A stretch of DNA of 49,539 nt from Paramacrobiotus richtersi (GCA_034698045.1 JAQGAU010000043.1:1-49539), one strand, 5' to 3'. Positions 9,599 to 21,698 are shown, counted from the first letter of the stretch. The notes: generated by a model from the sequence alone, not told the origin. Program-made: numbers and translations.

Positions 9599-11327
9599 TT
9601 CGAGTTACTAGACGTAGAATAAAGAATAAATTGCATAATCTTACCATTTGTCCAACGCGGCTAGGCAGTCTATAACGGATAAAACCACTGCACATCGAAC
9701 CTCATTTGGGGAAAAAAATGCCTGATTGTAGGCAAAATATCGCGGTCAATTCAGCTTAAGTATTCGAAAAGACTACCTACCCAATCCAACTGTTGATTCT
9801 AACTCAATCCAAACGACATCCGAGGCAAACCAAATGAATTAAAAGTACGCAGCAATTGGAGAAACAGCATATTTTGTAGCTTTACTCACATACTTTATGT
9901 ATATATCTATTGTCACCAAGCGATCAATAAATAAATTCATGAAACCATAATTCTTCTGGTGCAATGCGCTAGCTCTGCGATCCGATAAAATACCACACTA
10001 CAGTACGAAAAAATGCACTTCCTAATAATAATATACTGGAAAAATGCTGTCTTTATGCACGGAAAGAGCTTAGCAACGGTTTTTGAACATACAGAAAACA
10101 GTGTTCGCGCAAAAACGATTAGTACAAATCAGTCACTGGTCTTTCGCACTAATCGTTTTTGCGGGATCTGACAGAACTAATATCAGACAGTTGAAGTGAC
10201 CCAAGCATATAATGTTTAGTACTTCTTAACGTTTTACGGATTAATTTCACATATTCTGTAGAAAATATGGAAGGATGTGTACCACCTGAAGAAACAACAA
10301 AATATTCTACGGTATACCAGGCGTCTTCAGCCACGTGTATATGTTAGTATGTGCAGCAAATCACCGAATCAATAAATCGCCAGTATTAGTGCTATAACCA
10401 TAAGTCCAGAATCTGCAATTCATACATTTTAAGAACCTCCAACATTTCAAACACGAATGGGTTGCGCGCTAGCGCGACCCAACACTTGTCATTTAATACC
10501 GGTACCTTTACGCAAATTGCTTGTTAAACTTGTAGCTACTGCTGCCAGAAATCTACGTGTACTGTACATGTAATGACTAATGTGTACGTACAGGAACACA
10601 CATGCCACGTACAAATATGCACTAGTAAAAGTTCCATTGTTGCGCGTGCTATCCGTACAGATACAACAACTGAGTCACATAACATAATTATAATATAATT
10701 ATTGTACCAAAGTCTAAATTATCAATCTAACGTTAGACGTGTTCCGTTTTTCGGTAGCTTGTTACAGCTGTCAACCGTTACATAACCGTCCCCAGGGCAG
10801 TGACTGAATATATTTCAGCTATTAACCCTACCGCTTCGGAGAGGCGCCTGCACGCTATTTCCACTGCCATAGCACAGCGGGTTAATAATGGCCATAGCAT
10901 AGAATTCAAAAATTGACAAGAAACTGAGAGAAGAATGTTACGAGAGTTTTACGCTCAGTTATCTCATTCTCAGTCTCACACTTCTCCATCAGTTTCAGCG
11001 ATCGAACATAAAATGCCTTGTATACTAACATTCCAGAATTACGACACGGCCTCCGGATTGGACATCCAGACGGATCCCGACCGGCCCCTTTCACCGTGGT
11101 TTCGTCCGCGACGTAACTGCCACCTGCCTCACCCTCGACCTCGACTGCTCCACCAAACCCCCCGCCACCTTCCCCCTGGACCAGATCTTCGATAAAGAAC
11201 GCCAGGAGGGCGTTCTACCAGTGCAAAACTTATAGGGTGCAAGTGTGGAGGCTTGTAATACCCTCATCCGAACATTTCCTGGAAGTTTTTTTTGAGTGGC
11301 CAGGATTAGTCATCCGCGCGTTTTTGT
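9599..11327. other. Intergenic, no gene recognised
   Basis: Mostly AT-rich without a convincing frame. A GC-rich patch at 11040-11232 has an open plus-strand frame with an eukaryotic-looking composition (ATCLTLDLDCSTKPP, FPLDQIFDKERQEG) ending at a stop at 11232. It may be an isolated exon, but I do not recognise it. Confidence 0.35.
10108..10163. other. Perfect 16-bp stem-loop
   Basis: CGCAAAAACGATTAGT (10108-10123) and its exact reverse complement (10148-10163) flank a 24-base loop. A second near-perfect palindrome centred on GCGCTAGCGC lies at 10459-10480. Confidence 0.7.
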
Positions 11328-12009
11328 TTAGTTCGGGCCATAATACCGAAACACTCTCCACCCGAAGAATACCATGAAGGGCGTCAGAGTGTAGACACTC
11401 ACGTGTGCCCTGATGGCCAAAGCTGAAATGCAGGTCCGCAGTCCTTTTTGGTATATTTCGATCCGTGACATTCGCAGCAATACCTCCAGGAATGACCGCA
11501 GTGGGGTTGGCGCTAACAAGGCAAGATTTCGAATACTATCGCGGTCGTAGTGGGCCTATACGATCTCGACCAGCACCCAGTCTAACACAGCTCGAACCAT
11601 TCGCTCTTCGGGAATGTACGCGCACCAGTCGGTAACGGTCTAAATAATACTGCTGGCGCTTTATGTCCATGCGACAATATGATTGTCAGATATTAATGTA
11701 GGTCATATTAGCTAAGAGGGTGCGTATTGGACTCTTTCTAATACTGCAGACATTGAGACGTAATACCTTATAAACGTGGCTTTCGAACAGCGGCAAAAAC
11801 TGATCATCCGACAACAAATCCCTCATTTCTCCAACACCAAAACTAAGAAACTCCACGGTTTGACATGCTTGTTCGAGATTCCGCGCAATTCCAGCGAGAA
11901 ACCATTTTTGCAGATCATAACACTCCTCAGTACGCGCGTTGCGCCAAAACCGACAATACTCGTCCATCGTCATGTTTGGTATAGCGCTTTCCGCATTGTA
12001 GTTTTGCAT
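11328..12009 (-). pseudogene. Broken BTB-BACK (Kelch-like adaptor) gene fragment
   Basis: Two successive minus-strand frames match the BACK domain found between BTB and Kelch in cullin-3 adaptors. The first (11686-12009) contains CYDLQKWFLAGIARNLEQA, then VEFLSFGVGEMRDLLSDD, matching the BACK pattern of a Cys, an FI-x-x-NF segment, FLxLSxxxLxxLLSSD and then E-x-x-V-x-x-xLxW. The second (11328-11650) continues with EERMVRAVLDWVLVEIV, an in-frame stop, then HYDRDSIRNLALL, as expected for the rest of BACK. No BTB domain is visible upstream, where transposase B now lies, and no Kelch repeats are visible downstream. Because of the frame change, in-frame stop and missing flanking domains I call it a pseudogene. 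Confidence 0.6.
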
Positions 12010-12332
12010 GTGTCTTTAAGGTGTTCTATTATGAAGTTCCGTACTTGTAAAAAATAATCCCCCATGTTGCACTACAACCGGCAGGTTGTTGGAAACGCTC
12101 CGCAGTACGGTCACATAGCCATCTCCATATGTAGCAGTCTGTTGTATTATGTAGCAGTAATGTTCCTTTGTTGCTAAGAGCGCCCACCTTCTGGTTGTTT
12201 CAAGGTTAATTTTTGGAGGTGGCTCGCTTGTACATTCTGAAAGTAATTATGGTACCGTAATTATTGTTATTCATCTGGTGTAACCTACACATACTGCATT
12301 ATTAAACTAATCCCGTTATCTGCGCATAAAAT

Positions 12333-13253
12333 ATGGTCAATACAGTTTTAGAACTCTTCGAATGTATTGGTCTTTCCGAGAATACTGCTTTTGATTATGC
12401 TGTTGCAAAACAGCTAATTCGACGACGGATTCGTTGCCCTGCATGCTCAATTTCACACGCAATCAGCATAACATCATCTTCCAAGAACGGCCGTTTCCCA
12501 TGGAGTTACAAATGCTATAGGAAAAAGAAACAGTTTTCAGTCAAATCGTTCACGATTTTTGCACGCTGCCATATCTCCTTGCAAAAAGGTCTACAGTTTA
12601 TCTACTACTGGAGCAAAGGACAGAGACAGCAAAAGTTTATTAAAGAAGAGTTACAACTTTCAAAAATATCGACGGTACGCTGGTTGCGAAAGTTAAGGAA
12701 TGTGTGCAAACATCGCATAATGCAAGATTGGAACCTGTCAAAAATCGGTGGAAAGGGGTTTACGGTGGAAGTGGATGAATCCAAAGTATACAAGCGCGGT
12801 AACAAAAAGGGCAGGGCGCGGGTCAACAAATCCTGGATGCTTGGCGGAATTTGCAGAGAGACCGGGGAGAGCTTCGTTACAATCGTTGATAGAAGAAACG
12901 CGAAGACTCTTCTTCCGTTGATCCAGAAATACATTCAAATGGAGACGACCATAATTACCGATGGTTGGGCGGCTTATAAGAAACTTTCAAGACTCGGTTA
13001 TACCCATCTTGTCGTAAACCACCGGAAACACTTTGTAGATCCTTTCACGGGAGTAAACACGAATACGATCGAAAACTTCTGGAGATGGCTTAAGGCAGAT
13101 TTGCCAAAAACGGGTGTTCAGTCATTTCAGATTATGTCCTATATTTGCCAGCATCTCTGGCGGAAGAAATATGCGAGAACAAATGCGGAAGCATTTGACA
13201 ACATAATAGCGCATATTGTGGAGTATTATTCTAGATTTACTACAGATTGCTAA
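12333..13253 (+). mobile_element. Merlin-like (IS1595/ISXO2) transposase B, full-length frame
   Basis: A single uninterrupted 306-codon frame, clearly homologous to transposase A over its whole length but much diverged. Order: zinc-ribbon remnant (RCPACS, then FPWSYKCYRKKKQFS), helical region, and DDE domain with D148 (VEVDESKVY), D210 (IITDGWAAY) and E247 (TNTIENFWRWLK). GYTHLVVNHRKHFVDPFTG matches the conserved block before the last acid. The C-terminal helix (HLWRKKYA, AFDNIIAHIVEYY) is also shared with A and fragments C and D. As in A, the second zinc knuckle has one cysteine only. No terminal inverted repeats were found by eye. It separates the broken BTB-BACK fragment from the membrane-protein gene at 13.3 kb. 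Confidence 0.88.
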
Positions 13254-13311
13254 GAGAATCTTGGATGAATTGTAGTCATAGGTTTGTCAATTAATGTTCC
13301 GAAGTGATTGA

Positions 13312-14012
13312 TTAAAGTGCTGATGAATCTAGACAAGCCACTACTAGTGATACAGCATTCGTTCTGCCGTACCACAAAACGGTGTCGAAGTAGGAAGTGG
13401 AGCGTGCACGCTCCACATTTACAATCGTTACATTATCTTCCCTGTTGCATTTTACAGCCATGTCTTGATTAGTCTCAACCGTGCATGGCTTTATTTCACC
13501 CATTGTCATATAGAAGTCACCACACTAAGAAAGTTGCCTGGATAATATGTCTCATTATGGTCGTTCATGTGCACGTTATTTAACAGCCGGGGGTCATCTT
13601 GGATACTGTATACTACCGCCTGCAGATAAAGAAAGGTTGTTGGCTGAATGCCACCGCCCCGCCAACATGGAATATGATTATGATGATCTGGATTTTTGAC
13701 ATTCCAAAACTTTTCATACCCTTTATCTATCCGATTCTGCTGTGGAAAAGCTACGGTTTCTAAAGACCAGACGATCCCAGATACCGGTGCATGAGAAAGT
13801 GTTATTATGAAAGCGCCCGCCAAAAAAATTGTGCATAGCACAATTGCTTCCAGGAAGGAATCCGGAACGTGGTTGTCCGCATTACCAGTGGCTAGTCTAG
13901 AGGATTGGACGATGTCAGCTTGCGAAATGCAACCGCTCTCAGAATGGGCGCGGTGTTTTGCAACGAACATCGCTGTTGCTGCGGAGAAATGGTTAACAAA
14001 TGGCGGCTTCAC
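13312..14012 (-). CDS. Type II single-pass membrane protein, possible Golgi glycosyltransferase
   Basis: The upper frame (13506-14012) starts with about 50 hydrophilic residues, then one hydrophobic segment (AIVLCTIFLAGAFIITL), then a lumen-like region with HIPCWRGGG, FLYLQAVVYSI and NNVHMNDHNETYYPGNFL. That order (Ile-Pro...Trp-x-Gly-Gly, then FLxYLxxxS, then xVxxHxD) resembles the start of glycosyltransferases with a DXD sugar-binding fold. A second frame (13312-13509) contains KCNREDNVTIVNVERA and could be the next exon, reached by splicing near 13515-13530. The exon after that, where a DXD motif would lie, is not visible; transposase B occupies that side. Topology is well supported; the enzyme assignment is tentative. 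Confidence 0.4.
13397..13416. other. Perfect 20-bp palindrome
   Basis: GTGGAGCGTG is followed immediately by its reverse complement CACGCTCCAC, inside the membrane-protein region, 144 bases after the stop of transposase B. Confidence 0.8.
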
Positions 14013-14028
14013 GGATTATCATGTCTAA

Positions 14029-15277
14029 AGTGTTCCCGAAAAAACGAACGGTACGCTCGGTTAAATTACATTATCCAGCGTGGACTTGGGTGAACCATCA
14101 AGGCTTGATCGAGGAGACGGAAAACGACCGGACGGCTTAACCTTATTTTGGTTTGTTTGGGTTCAACGGTTTCATTTGAGTATCTATGTCTGACTTGTGG
14201 TGCATGGTCAATTCAGTCCTGCAAATCTCCGCAGCTAAATGAAAATAAAGTTACATGAAAATCTGCATACATTTAAGGAGCAGCTAACCATTCTAAACTA
14301 AACTGGACCCGGGTTTACAGTGCGCATCGCGAGCAGCAGCGGCGGCGCGCTGCGACTGCACTAGTGCGCAGCAGACAAGGTGTTACTAAAATCCTGTAAC
14401 TGCACAAACGTTTTCCCTGCACAAACAGATACCATTCCCGAGCGCTGGCTATAGTCCCACATACCAGTTACCCACTACCATTCTGTTCTTACTTCCCAGG
14501 TCCAGTACCATACCAGATCCCAGTCTACCAGGTCCAGTTCCCAAACCCAGGTTTTTGTAGTACCCGTGCGCTGGATATTAATCTTCAAGCCACGGAAATG
14601 TCTCTGTACTCATGGCTAATTTTCCGAGTATCCAGGCGAACGGTTGCCGGTTGGGCAAAACAACGGCAACCGAGTGCGGCGTGTAGCGCCGCTATCAAGG
14701 CTTGTATGGTAATTAAACCACTGTCCTATGGCTTCTACCCAAACCCCAACCATTGACTTTCCGAATTTCCCATTACCCACATGTACCATGGCTACATAGA
14801 AACAAGTAATTGTGGAATTCCGATATACAGTCTACACAGAGCGTCAGTAGTTTTAAACAGATATGAACAGGCTAATACAGCTCAACTTTCACTGTCAATA
14901 ATCCACAGGAATCTCGTTCATTACTCATGGAAAAGTTCAAGATTGTCTTTGTACAGACAGAGATCTTGTCGCATATACTGAGATCTTTTCTTGCCCCGCT
15001 GATCTTGTGTGCACCCGTTTAGAACAATCAACGCTTTTTGTGTAATTTTGCCCAGAAAGCAAAAAGGACTGAGCGCTGCCGTTTTAATGACTTTCTTGTC
15101 CTGTAAGTCCGTTCAGATTCGCGATAGAGAGCAGGGCAAGCTGATACTACTGTAGAATAGCTATACTGTGGTTTAGTTAATTGGTACAAATACAGAAAAA
15201 AACAAGCTGTAACATTGGAAACATAACTTGGTAGTAAACAAACGAACGGTCAGAAGTCATAATAATCTTATTCCTTA
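14029..15277. other. Intergenic with a short CCAGTACCA-like repeat
   Basis: No gene is recognised. At about 14455-14570 the plus strand repeats near-copies of CCAGGTCCAGT, CATACCAGATCCCAGT and CAGTTCCCAAACCCAGG. Read as protein, one frame gives PVPYQIPVYQVQFPNPG, which could be a low-complexity coding remnant or simple-sequence drift. Confidence 0.3.
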
Positions 15278-15450
15278 CTGGAAAGAAGTTCAGCCATGTG
15301 AGCTAGGATGTTATTAAAAGCGTTAGTACCGTATCGTCTGCGCCAAAGAAATGTGTACAAGTGGCACTGCACCTGTTCGGGCGTGGTTCCTGTTTTCGGG
15401 AGGTCGCTTTTTAACGATTTCCACATGTTTTCGGTGAAGTTCGTATTCGC
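15278..15450 (-). mobile_element. Merlin-like transposase fragment C (C-terminal)
   Basis: The minus strand encodes ANTNFTENMWKSLKSDLPKT, then HLYTFLWRRRYGTNA and FNNILAHMAELL, ending in a stop at 15278-15280. This matches the C-terminal quarter of transposases A and B around the last catalytic Glu (here TENMW). No N-terminal part is recognisable on the 5' side (above 15450). It is neither A-like nor B-like at many positions, so it marks a third lineage. Confidence 0.8.
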
Positions 15451-16049
15451 CCGTCTCTGATCAGCATTTTCAGATCAGATCTTGGAAGACCAGGAAGGGT
15501 CAAAAGCCGTAAAACACAGGCTTGTTAGCTCTTTACTTCAAGGTCTTTTCTGTCTTGATCGCAACCTGATTAAGACTCATCAGTATTGTGTTGCTGAGCA
15601 GGAACTGAACTGCAAATACAAGCCGAACGGCGCACGAACCGCCTGCCAAAACAAAATTGGCTGCTCCTCAAGTTCGAAGATTAGAAAATGACGACTGTTG
15701 TGCGATATGAACGGCGTTCAGGCGCGGCTTATACTCTGTCGGGTACTTGTTATATCAGAGGTTGGCAGTAACTGTGATAATGTAAGATATCGATATCGAA
15801 GATAGTTGAGTGAGACACTGTGACTGCTTAGCCCCGCCGCTTCAGCTGATCGATTCCAGGGCATTGCCCCCCCAATGGTTTCTGTTTTTTTACTTGATAA
15901 TTCGCTTTGCACGCACTGTAGCTGCATTTATTACTGTTTTGAAAATCCGTGTGCCAGCGAAGTACCCGGGGAAGATGCCATCGATCAGTACTTCTATTCC
16001 CATAAATTAAACGGTAGTTGTATAATTAGCCATTGCGCTTTATCTATAA

Positions 16050-16525
16050 TCAGATCCATTTCTTTGTCCAAACGCAGTCCAAACTGTACTGGTGGTTCAT
16101 TTTCGGACCGCTCCGCAGCTTACCATACTTTGTCCGCGCTTCGTTTGTGTAAAATACGCGTTCTACGGAATTAGCAGGCTCGAAATGATGAAGAATATTC
16201 CTCCCTACGTTCTTGACATGTTCCTCTTGGTCTGGTGGTCCACATGAGAAACAAATAACATAGTCGCTGCCAGGTTTGTATCCTCGGACTTGTTCACCTT
16301 TTCGCGTACTGGTTCGAATTGAATTTACGCCACTACCAGCAAACACTCCCTCTGTGATTAATGCTTGCAATTCTGCCCACTTTTTGTCAATATCATCCTC
16401 AGGAAAAAAGAATTTCCACGCCCTCCTTGGTCGCAAGTTAAGTCAATTGTTATAGCGATCCACTCCTTGGAAAAATTCTGACTTGGAAGCAACTTATCAG
16501 ACGATTTGTTACTTTCTGGTTCCAT
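16050..16525 (-). CDS. DUF1917 / UPF0696 (C11orf68-like) protein
   Basis: Two adjoining minus-strand frames together resemble the UPF0696 family. The larger (16050-16436) has FFPEDDIDKKWAELQALI, then a spacer, then YVICFSCGPPDQEEHVKNVG and RVFYTNEARTKYGK. Family members show WxxIxxAVxxGxLxxxAKVS, then VICVYTxDFxD, then a YKPDxYTxxGIY-like end; the match is in order and spacing, not in high identity. The first segment (MEPESNKSS..., KEWIAI) would be the N-terminus, with a Met at 16525; the family has WIAVY at a comparable place. A frame change or small intron near 16430 is needed to join them. Molecular function of the family is unknown. Confidence 0.45.
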
Positions 16526-16627
16526 CTCCAAACGCTTAATTATCCTGAATGTGATGATGGGGTATAACAATGAGAAGACCAAAGTTTTGTCATAAGCTGA
16601 ACATATAACTAAACATTTGAGTAACAA

Positions 16628-18894
16628 TTTTACAAAAATTAATCAGCCAGAATGTAAAACTATAGAACAGCCCGTGTTGTACTGGCCTGTGCTTCGGTTT
16701 TAGCAATTTTACAGGGAGATTAGGATGATTTTATAATTGTATACAAGCGAATAAACTGTCGAGATCTAAATTATAACACTTCTAGTTATATATAACACTT
16801 CTACTTCTAATTATAACAATTATAACAGGGATCCCTCATCCCTCGCTTGAGGTGATAACTTTACGGGAACTAAACGAACTGGAGGTTCCATAACCACTGG
16901 TAATACTTCTTCAGGTGGCAACGCATCTTTTTCCTTTATTCTCTAGTTCCGTCGCTTCCTTTCCATACTTACCTGAATCTCTGTGCTTGGGATAATCGGT
17001 TTCTGAATTTCAGAAAACAGTTCTTGCAGCGGAGGCGGGTTTTCGTTTAATGTTTTCAACTAAACATTTCACTTCATCGTTTCACTACTACTTCTTCGCA
17101 CTGCACTGCACTACATTGCAGCACCGCAGCATAACTAAAATTCACAACAACGAAAATGCTACAATCACAATTAGCATACTCAGCACAAAAAAAGAATTAA
17201 AATTTAAAACAAAAAAATGAATAAATAGTTCGGCATGATGCGGTTCAGAGTTGTGCAGCTATCTTGTATTTACTTGTCGCACATTTGCACCCCGCTGTGC
17301 ACGTTTACTCTGGTTCTCGTTTTCTCGTACGGCAAAAGGTACTTCCACTTACTTCTTTTGCCATGATGACCTATACGAGTGCTGAACGTGTAGACAATGC
17401 CTTGAACCAGACAATCAAAAACCACAGAGTAAAGAGAGTTACCATTTCCGTACTGTGCCGTGTGCGCCGATTCTCGTAGAACATGTGGTCGATCACAAAG
17501 GGCAATACTCCGCTGCTGCATATAAAGTGCCAACACCCGTTCCACCCGCGCTAAGAACCCGATTAGATGAAACACCGTAGCCCAACACCTACTTATTCTC
17601 CGGGACTGCATCCATTAACCCAGTCAGGCATACTGCATAACGCCGCTGCCACTAAGCAGAATATCGGCTAAGATCTATGTTGGCCTACGAGCACATTTAT
17701 CCGAAACAGGAAACTCACTGGATTGTCGGGTACTGGTCACACATACTGTAGTTTGCATAGTGTTTGTTGGTTCCATTTGCAAAGCATTATCCGTGTTTTC
17801 TTGATTGCGGTTCTGATTAGAAACAATTTCCTTGATCGGTTCTTCCTCCTGGAAGTTTGTCGGCTTACGCGATTTCACGGGACTATCCGGTTTTGGTCGA
17901 ATTTTTGGTCATTTCAGCTGTAGTCGCCGGATTCAACTCCAACACACTGAGGACATTCTCGTTGTTTAATTCAGCATCCGAAAAAGATGTCATCAAGCAG
18001 ATGTAAAGCCTGAATCACGGCTGACTCTGGAAACCGATTTCCGTGTACATCCTAATGGACATCCGATTGCTTGGTGAACTCTTTGGTGGTTTTCTTTGTT
18101 AAAACCAATCTTACGGAAAGCAGTGTTTGTTGATAATGAATATAGCTTTGACATTGAAAAATGCCGATACAATATTGATTTTGATTCGCTACAGTACATA
18201 GTAAGAATAAGTACTTGCCGCTACATACTCGCATTAACAAAAAGAAGTTCCAAAAAACAAAACAAAAAGAAGAGTAATGTATTCCAAAACAATTTTCGCA
18301 AAAAAAACTACGCTTACCAGCTCACAAACAATATCGTTACGCTCAGCTACCTTCTGTCACATTTTTTAATACTACATTCAGATAGACCCAGCTGCCACAA
18401 GTAATGACATTCCATAGTGCCAGTTCACCATCCCTTCCACCCAATGCGTAGACACGTCCGGCAAGTGCTACCACACCACCATGAGAATAAGATGACTGCG
18501 ACCCAGAGACCTGGCCTCACTTGGGGAGTGCGAAGTCGTAACGGCGCAGTACGGGACTCTCTGCAACGATACCGAGAACGAATACGTAATGCCCGAGAAC
18601 AGCCGACCCAGTGGCTGCAAAACCTTACGGCATTCCGTCCAATATGGTGTCTTGGACAGAAATGACAGTTCTTCAGAATTATTGCCTGAAAGCTTCCATT
18701 TTTTCCTGTAATGCCTAAAACGACAGCGTACTTTGCTGAAGATACATTATGGGAATCAGCTTGGGTTCGTTGCCAGCTTCGTCAAATCCACGAGTACTCC
18801 CGCGTTTTGAAATTAAACTAAGCTTACAATAAGTAAGTTTCTGTGTATGGAGAGCGCCATACAAACAGATCGTACAGATCTCTGTTTTTTTAAG
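16628..18894. other. Mostly non-coding; scattered coding-like fragments
   Basis: No gene is recognised. A minus-strand frame at 17675-17878 is Asn/Glu/Gln-rich (NQNRNQENTDNALQ). A plus-strand frame at about 18415-18665 (CVDTSGKCYHTTMRI, then SLGECEVVTAQYGTLCNDTE) is Cys-rich like an extracellular domain, with a stop between the two pieces. A third piece at 17593-17640 resembles a piece at 48880-48920 (see findings). Confidence 0.3.
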
Positions 18895-19142
18895 ATGTGG
18901 CGAAGGATCACGAATCCTGGATTGAAGCCCGCATGTCCAAGAAAACCGACCTCGCCATCGATATAGAAAAAAGTACTAGACTCACGGTCTTCTTCAGTGA
19001 TATTATCGGCATCCAAGCCGCCATCGTCAACTCGTCTACCATGGAATCGCTGTACATCCTCACGCACATTTTCAAAGTGCTGGATAACGCGATTGCTGGG
19101 TTCCATGTGTACAAAGTGGGAACGATTGGTGATACATACATG
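18895..19142 (+). pseudogene. Guanylate cyclase catalytic-domain exon fragment
   Basis: After a TTTTTTTAAG acceptor the plus strand encodes RLTVFFSDIIGIQAAIVNSS, then LTHIFKVLDNAIAGFHVYKV and GTIGDTYMV, and ends at a GTACGC donor. This is the front of the class III nucleotide cyclase fold: receptor cyclases read VTIFFSDIVGFT, then LNxLYxxFD, then YKVETIGDAYMV. Both metal-binding Asp positions (FFSD and IGD) are present. The usual GFT after the first Asp is altered. The next expected exon (HAxEIAxMAL, MPRYCLFGD) is not recognisable after the possible acceptor at 19225, so the piece seems orphaned. It lies on the opposite strand to the receptor cyclase gene at 25.3-29.1 kb. Confidence 0.65.
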
Positions 19143-21178
19143 GTACGCATTAACTGGGATTCATCTGGAAAGATTTGGATACAATGTTATGTATGTTTAA
19201 AGTGACCGGACCGGGTTCTTTTTAGGCGGGAAGGACGGGAGTAGCGCGGAGAGCTGGGCAATAAACTGGGGCCGGGTTGAAACTCGAACGGACCAAGATC
19301 GTCAAATCTGCTAAGATCCATCTCCCTTGGGTCCGCCAGGTGTGCACCGCAGCACCGAAAACTTCGTTTATATTCCATCAAAGCTGAGAGAGTCGGCTAG
19401 TTTTGTTGGTAAAGGTCATGCACGTCTGACGCGCAGTAAAGAAGACTTCATCACCTATCACTGGGTGCGTTGTACGTGCTTTTTGCAACAAGGACGGTCT
19501 GGAACTGTCGAAGGCGTAGAACCCACCAAAATTTAAATCCACCAGTCAGCTGTGCAACCCAAACATCAGAAAGGGCATCAGGAGCCATTGTTGCGGGAAA
19601 GCGTACGCGACACTACATGAAGAACACGGAATCCTAGACAGGATTTGTACAGACCAAGTTTATCAGTTACCAGGATCACCACAATATCCCATACGATCTT
19701 CGTGCAAGAACCGGGTTTGTAACCGCGTGTGTGTAAGTTGACTGGTTACCCTTTGTTCATTTGTACGCGCTTAATGTTCTGTACATTTGTTTACCAACGA
19801 TCCTATTAACTGCAGCTACGATTAAACCTGGAAGTTTTATTCATCAACAGTCATAGTCAAACTTGATAAAAGGACTTGTTAGGTTTACTTTAGCGTGGTT
19901 TTCACCACGCTACGTGAGTAGAAAACACGGCCTGGGATTACCAAGCAGTGACATTGTGCTGCTTTGCCTGCTTGAAAGCGAACGAACGTTAGCATTTAGA
20001 CAATCATTCCATGCTATTGCAACGAACACAAGTGGTGTCAGAACCATGACCTTTCGAAATGACACCCGGGAAGCGGAACACTTTCTCAGTGTAGTCAGAC
20101 TGCGAGCTGCTATGGTGGAAGTTTTTTTGTGTCTGGGGTAAGATGAAAGAGCAGACCCGGGCAGTGATGGCCAAAACAAAGATGTGGTGACATCTTTGTT
20201 GACCGACGGAAATCAACTTCAGACTTTCACACATCAGGCGGCCGTCAACCAAACAAAATTTTTGGTTTCAATAGCTGGACACCCCAACCTGTAATACGTA
20301 CTCCCTGCGCGCTCAGTTTACAGTTGCTATTGTTTCACAGACCTGTCATAACAAACCTAAGCATTGATTGTCTGCAATAAACTGTAATAACGTGAATAAT
20401 AATAATATAGTGTCGTGCACGGACAAGTGACGTAGTCAGCGATTTACTACTGGCTATGACGCTATCAAACGATAATGCCTAACCTGCAACTTCCAGAAAC
20501 ATCAGACACCCATTTATTACTAAACTCCGACTGCAGTACGTAGCAAAAACAGTAACACGAAACTTACAAGAGACAATTTACTGTTAGACATGACGTTATG
20601 GTAAGATTTTGCCTAGAAGTATAATTTCAAGAAACAACAGAACTGTTTACAGGTGGCATAGACCGGTGGCATGCTAGATTAGCGCAGCATGCTTGAATAA
20701 AGGTCCGGGCTTGTCAAGCACAGTACTGTAGTACGGTTGTGACAAATTACGAAATTGTAGAGCGGCCGCGTGTGGGTTGGGCGGATTTGCAAACGTGTAA
20801 TTCAGGAGCTTCGGTGCTTGAGTGTGCTCGTCACACAAAGTGTCCAACCTCCAATATCTTCTGTTATAACACCAAGCCATAAGGTTTTTGCTAAAATATA
20901 TTACAGAAAAACTACTCGTGAAAGAATGTGCAAAACAAATCATGCTATTTAAACAAATGTCAAATTGTAAAAACAAGCAAACTGATTAAAGTCAGACTTC
21001 GGTCAAATCGGAGGTTTTACCCAACAAAGTGCCTCTACATGAATATATGCAACAGAAAGCATTCATATAATGAGTTTGAAAGTTAAAAGATGAACCTTTT
21101 CACTTTCGAAGCCATTGTATGGATGTTCGCTGTTTTTTTAATCAATGCACCGGCAACATCGACTGCAAACTTATCGAT
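19143..21178. other. No gene recognised; isolated open frames
   Basis: Plus-strand frames at 19327-19536 and 19863-20141 are open but have no recognisable motif. A short piece at about 20150-20280 (SLLTDGNQLQTFTHQAAVNQ) has a normal protein composition and could be an exon remnant. The rest is AT-rich and non-coding in appearance. Confidence 0.3.
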
Positions 21179-21698
21179 TTAACCGGAAATATCCTTTAAT
21201 CTGCAGGAAGGGGTTAGTCCGTGGCAAAGAAAATACCAAAGAATACGGAAAAACGGAAACTGTGGAATCGGTAAACGAGCGAATTCAAAAAGTGTTAACG
21301 CTATGTCTGTCGTAGAAATTCCATAGAAACAATGGCTATGCAATAAAGGCGCACAGGCTAGATACCTGTTAAGTTGGTCGTTTTGGGCCACTTCCACCCC
21401 GCCAGTTTACGGAATTTGTTAAGAACATCGCGCACACTTTTGCACAATTCCGGTTTGCGCTGTTCCAAAGCCATATAATAATGGATATAAATGCGAAAAT
21501 AATCCGCCTGACCGAACGTTCGATTTCCTTCAAGTTGCAGGTTCGTTTCCTGCCATATAGAACACAGTCAACACGAAGATTTCCTACAGTACAGATTCTA
21601 AACAGCTGCAAATAATGTTCCCAGCGACACAATGAATTTGGAAGTCGAAAACGTACAGTTAATTTCACACCTTCATATGTAACCGATAATGTTGCCAA
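21179..21698 (-). CDS. Unidentified minus-strand frames
   Basis: Two overlapping frames (21369-21698, 109 codons; 21179-21397, 72 codons) follow one another. The first is basic and ends with a hydrophobic helix-like stretch (IIFAFISIIIWLW). I recognise no family. They lie directly downstream of the small zinc-finger frame on the same strand and could belong to one gene, but no splice junctions are clearly placed. Confidence 0.25.
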
